The position numbers were made by a program, and so were the translations under genes. A model generated the notes under the pieces. It was not told the origin of the DNA. It ran no database searches and was given only the letters and a program-made list of their open reading frames with translations. A stretch of DNA of 64,000 nucleotides from Gigaspora rosea (lineage: Eukaryota > Glomeromycota > Glomeromycetes > Diversisporales > Gigasporaceae): the NCBI GenBank assembly GCA_003550325.1, contig QKWP01000779.1, forward strand, positions 111,775-175,774, read 5' to 3'. Shown here one piece after another: positions 12,231 to 22,833 of the stretch. Position 1 is the stretch's first letter. Every line of letters starts with the position of its first letter.

Positions 12231-12472
12231 ATCTTTACTAATGACACACAGTTTGCAAACATTATTCTTATTCAAAGAAAGCTTTTTTTTACAAGCCTTT
12301 CGAACACATTTTTACATTGTATCATTGTAAATCCAAGATGGACTGAATGTGTTAAAGTAAATATCTCAGTTTATGTTAAAATGCATTTTAACTTTTTTTA
12401 ATTTGTTTTTGAAGAAATTAAAAAACAGATATCAAACAAATTTTACTATTGTTATTGATTATACACCCAAAC

Positions 12473-12590
12473 CAGGGTTGGCAATGAAGCAAATGGAGCT
12501 CAAAAAACTAGTATCCATTGGCTCCATTCATAGCTCCATTGGCTCCATTTGCAGCTTCAATGGGCCCCATTGAGCTCCAGGCCAACCCAG
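12473..12590. mobile_element. 118 bp hAT-type MITE at the 3' end of a gene
   Basis: Ends CAGGGTTGGC and GCCAACCCAG form inverted repeats. The element is flanked by an exact 8 bp duplication, ACCCAAAC (12465-12472 and 12591-12598), the size expected for hAT transposition. The interior is built of repeated GGCTCCATT words. On the minus strand the element lies in frame with exon 4 of the membrane-protein gene. Confidence 0.85.
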
Positions 12591-13891
12591 ACCCAAACGA
12601 ATAGTTAAAAGTGAGAGAGCGATTGAAAAAATTGAAATGGCAGCGACTTTCCAGGAAGGAGTCTCAGGGAGGTAAATACGTTTTTGTGGATAAATACTTG
12701 AGACATGAAAGTCTAAATAGATATAGTAAGCATAGAGTGGGTATGCAACACAGTAACTAAAACTGAACGCGAGATAGCTGTGAAATAACAATAATTGAAA
12801 ATATAGAGGCAAACAAGATGATTTAGTATATCATTATGATTTATTGTATACTATAGTTAAGGAATGTAAAAGAACGGAATAACTTACGCATAAAACGAGT
12901 GTATGAAAACAGTAAACACAATATTGCCAAGAATATGAAAGATAGAACCAAAAATCAATAACAAAAGTTGTTGTGGATGATGAATTATCGACTTTTGGTG
13001 AGAAGAATCATCTTCATTTTCAATCAACTCATTTAAATCGTCATTTGCATCACCATGCTTAAGCTCGTGTAGAGTAGTTAAATATATACGAGTGAATTCA
13101 ATAATAAGAGCCCAGTCGAAGCATAAACCTGCATTCATTTTAAATAATCAAAAATGTGCTCAAATACTTTTCATAAGCATAAAAATATAAAAATAATTTA
13201 CCCTGGCCTTTGAACCACAAAGCATCATAGGGGAATTTAAATAAAGTGCATGTAATTGAAATGATAAAAATGTAAAATCCGAGAATAGGCCAAAACGTAG
13301 ATGACGATGACTTAATTTTTCCACCAGAACCGAGCATAATAAGAATTATGAATTCGGAAGCATTATGAAATATACCAACAGCAACCCATATTTTACCAGC
13401 ACCAACAAAGAATAAAGCAGCTCCTGCTAAGAGTGTCGTCACAATATAAATAGCCAAGGCACGATCGAAATCGATTGTTGGAGATGAAGTCGCATCTCTA
13501 TCACCTGCGCTATAAAAACGTGTGATAAGTTTAGGATTGGTGGGAGGATTATATGCCCATTTTAATGCGTAGTAACTAGAAAGAAGCATAGTAATTATAT
13601 TGAATAACGTCGCGGCATCAAGCATATTGTCATCATATCCTATTTCATCATTCAACATCAAAAAACAATAATTCACTCTTTATTAATCAATCTTTGATAA
13701 ACAAAGAAAAATAATAATAATATATAAAAAATGGATAAACCTTCTAGCTTAGGAAGCCACGACAAATAACCAGTAAACCGATAAGGGACTTGTTTTGGAA
13801 CTTCAGGATTAACTCCAACAAAAGAAAGAAGCACGAGCACTAAAGCCAAGAGAGATAGAAAGACAGCAGAGCAATAACCAGTTTTCATCAT
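12528..13891 (-). CDS. Multi-pass membrane protein, unknown function (4 exons)
   Basis: Minus-strand exons 13891-13741, 13639-13202, 13128-12888 and 12777-12528 join in frame to 359 residues. The introns (101, 73 and 110 bases) are GT-AG, in phases 1, 1 and 2. About eight hydrophobic segments are visible: near residues 8-28, 57-77, 110-130, 135-155, 165-185, 250-272, 277-297 and 320-337. An acidic loop lies at 220-245, and a FHNASEF motif at 141-147. The family is not recognised; the shape suggests a fungal integral membrane protein with an extracellular or luminal N-terminus. Two ATGs open the frame, and the first is used. The final 20 residues (340-359) and the stop codon lie inside the hAT-type MITE. 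Removing the element plus one target copy leaves a stop one codon after the insertion point. Expression and splicing are inferred. Confidence 0.72.
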
Positions 13892-14102
13892 TTTTTATGT
13901 TCGTTTGTCGTTATGAAGAGAATTTCTTTCGTGAAATAGTATACGTTCTATCACCTACGTACGTACGGTGCGGGAAATCTAAAAGCATTAATCATTTTAA
14001 ATAAAAAAAGTTTGCAAACTAATTGAAGTAAGCTAAATTTGTCATTTTCAATAACATTATGCATAGAATAGTTGCTATGAAGTATGTATTATTCTTTAGT
14101 AT

Positions 14103-14284
14103 TACCGTATTTATCGGACGTGGGTACCTCGGATATTTTTACATATCACAATCTTTGTATCCGGGTACTTTTACACTATATTGAAACAATTATGTACCAT
14201 ACTTATGTACGCTGGGTAGTCCAGCTCTTAAAACTGGTAGAGGGTACACGCCATGGCGGGTACCCACGTCCGATAAATACGGTA
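14103..14284. mobile_element. 182 bp MITE with TACCGTATTTATCGG ends
   Basis: The left end TACCGTATTTATCGGACGTG is matched by CACGTCCGATAAATACGGTA at the right, a TIR of about 24 bp continuing into GGTACC. The TA-rich flanks suit a Tc1/mariner-type target, but the duplication is not unique. Confidence 0.85.
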
Positions 14285-14377
14285 TTATTATTCGAAAAAA
14301 TTGGAAAATTCACTATTGGAATTGATAATTTAAGAAATTTGAATGTGCTATGTACAGTCTGCACCGTACGCCGATCT

Positions 14378-14675
14378 TTATTGAGATAGATAATTCAGGA
14401 AAATTTCAAGTCGGATCATGTTAAATCGTGTTAAGATTCCTGTCGCTCCAAGATATTCCTTAATTCGTAATCCGTGAGCAAGGGAAAGGATTTGATTAGT
14501 GATCGGCGGGGTGCATATTATAATCAAAACAATTAATACCCATTGGAGCCATTTTTTAATTTTCTCGATTTCTGCAAAGCTAACATCTTTTGTGTTTCTA
14601 TAAAAATTATAAATCGTCGCAGATGCACAAATCAGATCTCTTCTAACAATGACTCTATGAAATCGTTTACTGCGC
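14378..14675 (-). pseudogene. Possible orphan exon of a membrane protein
   Basis: A minus-strand open frame has coding-like composition: a charged segment (EIEKIKKWLQW), one strong hydrophobic segment (VLIVLIIIC) and LGATGILTRFN. No ATG opens it. A TTTTTTGTTAG acceptor lies directly upstream, so it could be a terminal exon ending in TAA. No upstream partner exon was found, and a MITE lies just beyond its 3' end. It may be the remnant of a lost gene. Confidence 0.3.
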
Positions 14676-14689
14676 ACTAACAAAAAAGA

Positions 14690-15660
14690 TTTTCATAAGA
14701 AAACCCCTATTTCAGCCATAACTCTAACCCTAGCATAAGGTTTTATTATTTAAAAATTTTTAAAAATTCGATTGTTTTAATTAGTGTAGATCATCTGATT
14801 GGTGCATCTGCGAGTAGCTATATATTACAGTATCACTAAGAACTTGACTGCAAGGTACGTACGTATGTACGTACGCATTACAAATTTGTATGCATTTCTT
14901 TAGTAGCATGCAAGAAATGTGGAGGGATGGTATCGTTCAACTTTTTTGATGTCCGCTATGCTGGATTTTCGCAAAATCCTTTTTTGGTAGGAGTAATGAT
15001 TTTCATTTATTCATTTTTAAGAAAGAGTTAAGATTTTTGCATATAACCCCACATGTAGATCACGTTTTATGATGCAAAGATGACGTTACTGATTAGTTAT
15101 ATATGATGCAAACCTGATTTTAATGATTAATGGTATAGTTCAAGATTGTGGGAATATATATTCGTTATGTAATTTTAATTTATGTGCGGTTTAATAATCT
15201 GTTTTGGTTGATGCACTTTAGTGTATTTTGTGGTTATCGCATGTTACTGTATAAATTTTTTGAATTACCAGTTACGATCACGTTTCATGTGTAACATGAA
15301 ATGTGGTGGGGATTTCGCTTGATTTCATCACTTTCATTTAAAGTAAGGACGTTTCGAATGTTGATTGTTAATTACGACATTCTTTACTATCTGAAATCTT
15401 CAACAGGTAATTATTACGATAATATTTTTGATTTGTAAATATTGCGACATTCTCAAACATTTATATGATTGTTATCGATCATTTCTTGACTAATGTCGTA
15501 AGATGACATCATTGTTGATCTATATGTAATATTGAAGTATTATTAATAATTCGAATTTATTAATTTCAAGCCTTAGATGCGGGTATTTTCTTGTTAAATA
15601 TTGTAAATACACGTGATTGTTTAAATCGAATTACTAAAAGATTATCCTTTCCTAGGGTAA
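14690..15660. other. Intergenic sequence
   Basis: No gene recognised. A GTACGTACGTATGTACGTAC palindromic run lies at 14856-14876. Confidence 0.45.
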
Positions 15661-15782
15661 TATATTATTGCTTGTTTGGTTATTGGTAGATACAGATGGG
15701 CTCCGCGACCATTCAGGCATTGCAAGAGCCTCCTATCTGATGATTAAGCACTGTAGCTGCAATGAGGGTGCAAGAGTGAGTA

Positions 15783-16010
15783 TGAAGTTTAATTCGGTTC
15801 ACTTTAACGATTCTGTTTCAAGAGAATGTAAATTACCAGGGTGGATATGACGTTTAATTTTGTTCACTTTAACATTTGTGTTTCAAAAGAATCTATGATT
15901 AACCATAATTAATATGAAGTTTAATTTGATCACTTTAATGATTGTGTTTCAAGAAAATACATGTATGATTAACGTAATCATTTAAATTCTGTTCACTTTA
16001 ACGATTATTG
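15783..16010 (+). repeat. Minisatellite, about 65-75 bp unit
   Basis: Three to four diverged copies carry the ordered words GAAGTTTAATT, TCACTTTAACGATT and GTGTTTCAAGAAAA. Confidence 0.75.
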
Positions 16011-16303
16011 GGCTTTTCAACCATATTTTGTTTCAGACAAGTAATCAAATAGATAAGTCCAGTAATAAATATGAATGGAAGCTGGTCCCTTACCTGGCGC
16101 ACGTGATCGTACTGGTCCTGCGCGGCATCGCATGCTGCGCGCAGCTATCTTATTCATATTGAGATATCCATAGTTATGGGCAATTTGCAGTTTTCCGCGA
16201 GTGATTCGCGGGATTGTTTACCGGAAATCTGTAAATTTCGGCCGGAATTATGATAATGGCCCAAATTATCCCGCGCATCACGTGATGTATCACGCTCGGT
16301 GAT

Positions 16304-17226
16304 GCAAATCTTACGTTTTTGATACTCCTGCACTTACTTTTTTGATACTCCTGTATGTACCCCAAAATTACGCTTACTTTTTTGATGCAGATCTGCATAT
16401 ATACACGTGACTTGTGTTACACAAAGGCCCAGTGCATTGTTTTTGCAAAAATAATTTTTGGTTACACGCCACTAATGTCGTGTAACGTTACACAAGTTTA
16501 ATTTTGCCCGGCATTAAGCTTAATGCTGGTGGGCACTATCATGATAATGCCCCCGGCGGGGTTAGACATAATTCCGGCCCACCCTAACCCTAAATCTAGT
16601 GGTACCCTAACCCGGCATTAAGCTTAATGCTGGTGGGCACTATCATGATAATGCCCCGGCGGGGTTAGACATAATTCCGGCCCACCCTAACCCTAAATCT
16701 AGGAACCCTAAAAACTAATTGTTCGAAGCAACATCCAATCACAGTACATATACTAGATGCATATGTCGTGTAACCAGTATATGAACTGTGATTGGATGTT
16801 GCTTCGAACAATTAGTTTTTAGGGTTCCTAGATTTAGGGTTAGGGTGGGCCGGAATTATGTCTAACCCCGCCGGGGCATTATCATGATAGTGCCCACCAG
16901 CATTAAGCTTAATGCCGGGTTAGGGTACCACTAGATTTAGGGTTAGGGTGGGCCGGAATTATGTCTAACCCCGCCGGGGGCATTATCATGATAGTGCCCA
17001 CCAGCATTAAGCTTAATGCCGGGCAAAATTAGACTTGTGTAACGTTACACGACATTAGCGGCGTGTAACCAAAAATTATTTTTGCAAAAACAATGCACTG
17101 GGCCTTTGTGTAACACAAGTCACGTGTATATATGCAGATCTGCATCAAAAAAGTAAGCGTAATTTTGGGGTACATACAGGAGTATCAAAAAAGTAAGTGC
17201 AGGAGTATCAAAAACGTAAGATTTGC
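16304..17226. repeat. Long near-perfect inverted repeat (451 bp arms, 21 bp spacer)
   Basis: The left arm is 16304-16754 and the right arm 16776-17226. Each arm contains, from the centre outward: a GATTGGATGTTGCTTCG segment, two copies of a roughly 105 bp block with GGCATTAAGCTTAATGC and CCCTAACCCTAAATC, a GTGTAACGTTACAC segment, and one 133 bp unit. Small differences between the arms (for example TTTAATT against ATTAGAC) argue against a simple assembly mirror. Confidence 0.88.
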
Positions 17227-17745
17227 GTCACTGGGCCTTTGATTAACACAAGTCACGTATATATATGCAGATCTGTATCAAAAAAGTAAGCGTAATTTTG
17301 GGGTACATACAGGAGTATCAAAAAAGTAAGTGCAGGAGTATCAAAAACGTAAGATTTGCGTCACTGGGCCTTTGTGTAACACAAGTCACGTGTATATATG
17401 CAGATCTGCATCAAAAAAGTAAGCGTAATTTTGGGGTACATACAGGAGTATCAAAAAAGTAAGTGCAGGAGTATCAAAAACGTAAGATTTGCGTCACTGG
17501 GCCTTTGTGTAACACAAGTCACGTGTATATATGCAGATCTGCATCAAAAAAGTAAGCGTAATTTTGGGGTACATACAGGAGTATCAAAAAAGTAAGTGCA
17601 GGAGTATCAAAAACGTAAGATTTGCGTCACTGGGCCTTTGTGTAACACAAGTCACGTGTATATATGCAGATCTGCATCAAAAAAGTAAGCGTAATTTTGG
17701 GGTACATCAAAAAGTAAGTGCAGGAGTATCAAAAACGTAAGATTT
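17094..17745 (+). repeat. 133 bp tandem repeat, about 4.9 copies
   Basis: The word TGGGCCTTTGTGTAACACAA recurs at 17099, 17232 (variant), 17365, 17498 and 17631, exactly 133 bases apart. The first unit belongs to the right arm of the inverted repeat. The last is shortened. The left arm has only one unit, so amplification was one-sided. Confidence 0.93.
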
Positions 17746-18100
17746 GCCTCTGCGAAAACCATCCTTTATATATACATTCTCATTTACTAATTTGCACACG
17801 ATAAAAAAAATGAATTATGAAATAATGAATGAGAAATGGTCTGAGAATAAGCAACGAATCGATAAATAATCGCAGTAATGTTGTATGGGAAGAAATGAAG
17901 AAATTTTATGTAAGGTTAAAAATAAAAAGAAATAAAATCACAATGCGTAAGGAAATGTAGTAACGTTGGAGTAATCGGCAACTGATAATTGCTTCGCCTC
18001 AAAATGTAGTGATCGGTGATTTGTGTACGTACAGTCAATCTTATGTCTGTATATATTTGTCACTCGACCTATTCCCAACACATAACAATAAAATACATAT

Positions 18101-18486
18101 ATGGGTGATGGACTAGGAAAACCCGCCTCTGAAGGGGGGTTTCCATTTTGAGAAAATGGCGATTATAGTTTGTGTTACCTAAATTTTACCCCTGAATTTT
18201 TTATTTATTTTTAGATATCAATTACTGAATAAACAATGTCATGTGATTATGAACCATTGATTAACCAATCTAATTTAATTGAGTCGGTTGTAAATCTATT
18301 TTTAGAACACGATCGTTAAAAAATTGGTTTACATTCAAGTTAAAAAATCACGATAATTTATTATATCAACATGGGGTAAAAAGTAACATACGTATAGATA
18401 AAAACCAGCACTTTCATTTGAATCAAAAATCTCAAAATTGTTGAAAAAGTGTCAAAGGCGGGTTTTCCTAGTCCACAACCCATATG
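18101..18486. mobile_element. MITE with GGACTAGGAAAACCCGCC ends
   Basis: GATGGACTAGGAAAACCCGCC at the left is complemented by GGCGGGTTTTCCTAGTCCAC at the right. CATAT lies on both sides and could belong to the target duplication. Confidence 0.82.
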
Positions 18487-19289
18487 GGATTTTGCCTCGC
18501 TGGTCACGTGATCCGCAGACGGTTCATAGCATCGGCTCGGTTACTTCCTTAAATTTCTAAAATACCTGGTATGTACGATTGTCAACTTCTTACAAAATCC
18601 AAGCAATTCACCCACGCCCTTAACCACCCGATCATTTATGTAAGTGAATACACCAAACCTAGTGGTGGGTGGACGGGTACTATCGATAAAGCTAGACTAA
18701 CGTCGAGCTAACAGCAAAGACAAAGAGGTAGAACAATTTCCATCTTCACCTCTCTTAAATAACAACTCCTTATGACCTCATGCCTACTCAACCATCCGTT
18801 AATCCTTTATAATACATCTACATATCTCACTCTTAAATACATCACCCCTGTCATCAAACACTTAAACTTACCCAACATCATGGGCCCGGGTCATGGTCTC
18901 GTGACAAAAGGATGCCCGTGACTTTGTTCACGGCATCAACAGTAAGTTAAAAAATTTCGCATTTTGTGTAACCCGAGTCAATCCGACGATTCGGATTCAG
19001 ACCTCGGATTCAGACCTAAGATCGAACCTGCGAAGCATTAATGCTAGCTTAATACTGCCAACTACTTTTGTAGCAAAATTTTTTAGACACCAATAACCTA
19101 CTAGATCTTATCGGCCGATTTTGTTTGGATGACAAAATTTCTCGTGACAACTTCGATATCCAGGCTCAATGATTGTTGCTATTTCCGGGAGAATATCCTC
19201 GCATTGATGTATACTACATATTCTTAATAAAAATCCTTCAATAAAGTTTATTATTTATCACTATTAGCTAGATGCATCCAATGATTACC
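18487..19289. other. Intergenic sequence with LTR-like words
   Basis: CATGGTCTCGTGACAAAA at 18893 and TTTCTCGTGACAAC near 19138 resemble the block at 11873. Nothing coding is seen. Confidence 0.35.
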
Positions 19290-19296
19290 TATCACA

Positions 19297-20153
19297 TTGG
19301 GGTGTGCGGCGCACTATGTAAATCAAAATTATGTATGGTATCATAGTGAAGTCTATTATGACAGATTTTTAAGTGATTGTCGATTGATAAACTATAAACT
19401 AATATACGTAATGATCGATAAGTATTTTTATATATAAAAACTTATATATAAAGCTAGGTCACACTTTTTTAGATGCACCGACTGCAATTTTTCTTTTCTG
19501 CCGGAAATTTCAATATAAATCGACTCTTTCTTATTACGACTATAAAGTAATAGAATCTTTTTTTAAAAAATATTTATGGGAAAATTTTTTTTTTCTCAAA
19601 CCGATTTTAATTTTATACTTTATTTGGTTTGCTGAGCGAATTTTTAAATGAATTGGTAAATTTTTCCTTTATTAAAACGCAAATTTCGTTCTATTGTTCA
19701 GTTCTTTAAAACTTGCTATTAATTTTCTCAAAATTTCATATTGGAATTATGTGCCGTTAAAGCTGTGCATCTAATTAAATCCAGAAACATGGGTATATAT
19801 AGGTCAAATAAACAGCGATTTCACTTAAAAAATGCACGTTTTAAAAAACATCAAAAAAAATGCAAGCGAATCGGCAAAAAACACCACTTCAAGAACTAAA
19901 TTTACAGCAATTTGGGCCTGAAGTCGCCTCAAATATTTTCAATAATTTATTAAATTAAAATGTCATTTTTACATCAATATTAATTAATTATTTTTAACTG
20001 TATTAGCGTAGCATTAGTTGTAGCGGCATTGTAATTAATAAATTAATAGGTGATCATCATGGTTGCACAATAACTTAAAAAAATCTTTGATAGTAGATTT
20101 TTTATATGATACCATACATAATTTTGTTTTACATAGTGCGCCGCACACCCCAA
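19297..20153. mobile_element. 857 bp non-autonomous DNA transposon with 50 bp TIRs
   Basis: The left end TTGGGGTGTGCGGCGCACTA and the right end TAGTGCGCCGCACACCCCAA begin inverted repeats that continue about 50 bp (to ATGTATGGTATCATA). The exact direct repeat TATCACA (possibly TATCACAT) flanks it at 19290-19296 and 20154-20160, giving a 7-8 bp duplication. No transposase frame lies inside. Confidence 0.9.
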
Positions 20154-20160
20154 TATCACA

Positions 20161-21040
20161 TGTGTACAATACTTTTCGAATTTTGGAAGCGCTGCAAATT
20201 TTATTGATCAAAAAATTGATGTTCACGATGTTACAATATAGGATAACTTTCTCGTGATTGGTCAATTTTATACAATTGAATTTATACAGTTTAGAGTACT
20301 TTTACCCCTTATCATAGTAAAAAAAAATGTAACCGTCATTTATAATACTATTGAAGACTCTTCACGAACAAAGCTTTAAGTATCTTGTGTATCTCTGGGA
20401 TTCACCCTACCTGGGTATACCTCACTTAGAGACGGCTCGTAAGCTAGGAAAATAGTACGTTAAAGCTTTTAATTAACTCACAAAAGCACGGCTAACTTGT
20501 TTGAAAAAAGAGCTTAAAGATAATATATATAACTTTTTAATAATATTAGATTAAAATAAATTACAACACTTGATGTTTTACTTAGATATAAAGAAGTGTT
20601 TGGTAAGTAACTTTATCTTTCAGATCTTGACATTAATAAGTCCAAATCTGAGGGTTTTAGTATTATTTAAGAACGTAATAAAAAACTTGTTTATTTTTTT
20701 TTTTAATAAATAGGTTCTACATCATTCATTCGTGGTTATATTTAAGATAGGCTTATTATGTATTACAGGAAATTATAACTATTGTTTGACGTTTGATGTA
20801 AATTTTCATATAATTTTATATAGCGATTGGGATGTAAGATAATTTTTCTGTCTAAATTAAATCGTATTAAATCTCTTTAATCTACTTTTAATATTGAATT
20901 GTCGTGTATTATATGAATTCAAGGTTTTTAGTTTACATAATACAACAATAACGTGGACTCCATTTGATTCACGTGAGATGGGAGGGTACGGTGCGTTGCC
21001 TGCGGTGTGCTTACTTTCTATAGTTAAATAATCGTACCGC
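20161..21040. other. Intergenic sequence
   Basis: AT-rich; no gene or clear repeat recognised. Confidence 0.45.
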
Positions 21041-21205
21041 ATCTCCAAATTAGGATGTTAATTAAGATTATCTGATTTCATATGCTTTCTCCCCTTGTCG
21101 AATATTCGAAGATTCTATAATTAGCGTTTGTATCGAATTTCCAAATTAAGCAGTTAATTAAAATTATACTTCTGGTTTCATAAGCTTTCTCACGCTTGAC
21201 CAAGG
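21041..21205 (+). repeat. Diverged tandem duplication, about 94 bp
   Basis: Two blocks share, in order, TCCAAATTA, GTTAATTAA, GGTTTCATA-like and GCTTTCTC words (21043-21098 and 21137-21200). Confidence 0.6.
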
Positions 21206-21636
21206 TTCATGGCCACTCTTCAAGATCTAACCGGTTTGGTCCTGGTATATCCCAGTTTAGCCATCTTTTTGGACCCGACGTCAACTTGAATGATGTGCGA
21301 TGGTACGTAGTAGTAGTACGTATATCATTTCCATTTCTTTGTCTCTTGATCCCGTGATTTGAAACGTTCCTTCATTGAACCATACCTTATTTTAATCACC
21401 TTCAAACCTAAATCGCCCCAGAATGCATTTAATCCGGATTATCAAATCCATCCGAATCAGTTGAATCCTAATGCTAGTTCATACGTAGTATAATCAAGAC
21501 CTGACTGCAGGCACGTGCCCGCGTGACTCGGGAAATCCTAATTTGGGTTTACCGACAGAATTCTAGAATTCCTGATTTCAGCGAATAAGACCAAATAACA
21601 AATAAGAAATAATACCGATAATAATAATTAGAACAA

Positions 21637-21771
21637 TAGGGGGTTTCAAAGTTAAAATCGGATAATCATATTTTATTTTTCCGATTTATAATACAACATA
21701 GTAAAACGTTATTGAAAAAATCCTATTGGTTTTCGAAATGCGTCACTTATTTGTTAACTTCGAAACCCCCA
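21637..21771. mobile_element. 135 bp MITE, GGGGGTTTC ends
   Basis: AGGGGGTTTCAAAGTTAA at the left and TTAACTTCGAAACCCCC at the right are complementary ends. Confidence 0.75.
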
Positions 21772-21989
21772 ATGAGTGCAATTCAGGCTATAAAACCTAT
21801 TATATAATGTAACAATAGTCTCAAATTAAATATAGTAAAGACCATTCCGGTCCTTCTGGAAGAACAACACCCGCCGTTGCTTTAATAATAATATACCGGT
21901 ATAATTATATACAATACATAATCCAATCCGAATATATTTGCCAAAACGTCACTAACACCTATATAATCATAAAACCATAGATGCGATCC

Positions 21990-22435
21990 GTTATCTGTTT
22001 TCGGCCTGATTTAGGCACTTCTATCCTGAAACTCTGATACTCCGCTCAACCAATCTAACATGACCTTTTTCGAACCAACAATACCTACCCGTTGATTATA
22101 TGAAACTAATTTCGTTGAAGCGACAGACGGCCGATGGCTTGATAACGTCAATTTTATGCAAAAATATGTATAGTAGATTCCAAAAATAACGGGCATAGGC
22201 ATTAATTCGGAAATCGGGTCCCTTAAAAATAGCATAATTTGGTTTCGAAATAACGCCCATGCGCGCGCGCATCTCGTATATAAATAAGTATCGGTAATAT
22301 ATCGAGTAAATAGCGAGTAAATCAGGTACATTTTAGGAGAATTTCGGGATAATATTTTATCTCGAAATAACGCCCATGCGTGTGTATTCGAAATAATGTA
22401 TTCAAAATAGCCCACTGTTTCGAGAATTTACGGTA
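21990..22435 (-). repeat. Repeat block with TGGGCGTTATTTCGA words
   Basis: On the minus strand TGGGCGTTATTTCGA occurs at 22360-22380 and again near 22250, with relatives nearby. The edge at 22412-22432 reads TACCGTAAATTCTCGAAACA, like the ends of TACCGTA-type elements. An open frame of 134 codons crosses it and repeats WALFR-like peptides, as expected of translated repeat DNA. The second end was not found. Confidence 0.4.
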
Positions 22436-22833
22436 TATAGTTAATATGGCGCTAATCTTTACTTAAATCATATATTAATATGACTTAAAATTACATAATA
22501 AGTTGTATAAAACTTGCTATATACAATTTTGACGTTTTGCCTTTTTTTATAAACTGATCGATATGGAAAATAAGCACAGCACCTCTACCCTACTTGTTTC
22601 AATTTAAGATTAAAGGGAATAACTTAATTAAGGATTTTATTGCTAGATCTGCCAATCTGAAATTGGAAAAGCAGGGTAACTTATTTTCCATATTTGATGC
22701 AAATCTTAGTCATGGCAAATATCTTTTTTACTGTATATTACCCTCTGATATATATATATGCTGGGTATGCTGGTAAAGTTATAGAGTAGGGATTTCATTC
22801 TTTTGCAAACAAATTTTTTTTTCACTCGCAGAA

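Noticed and set aside
14084-14389. 101-codon plus-strand frame
   Set aside because: Most of it lies in the TACCGTATTTATCGG MITE.
17265-17740. Three overlapping 65-69 codon frames with nearly the same peptide
   Set aside because: They are translations of the 133 bp tandem unit shifted by one period. There is no gene context, and 133 is not a multiple of three.
22011-22415. 134-codon minus-strand frame
   Set aside because: It translates a repeat block (the WALFR peptide twice), with no recognisable domain and repeat edges at one side.
22594-22776. Small frame just upstream of the antiporter
   Set aside because: It lies in the likely 5' UTR or intron, has no domain, and ends before the antiporter ATG.
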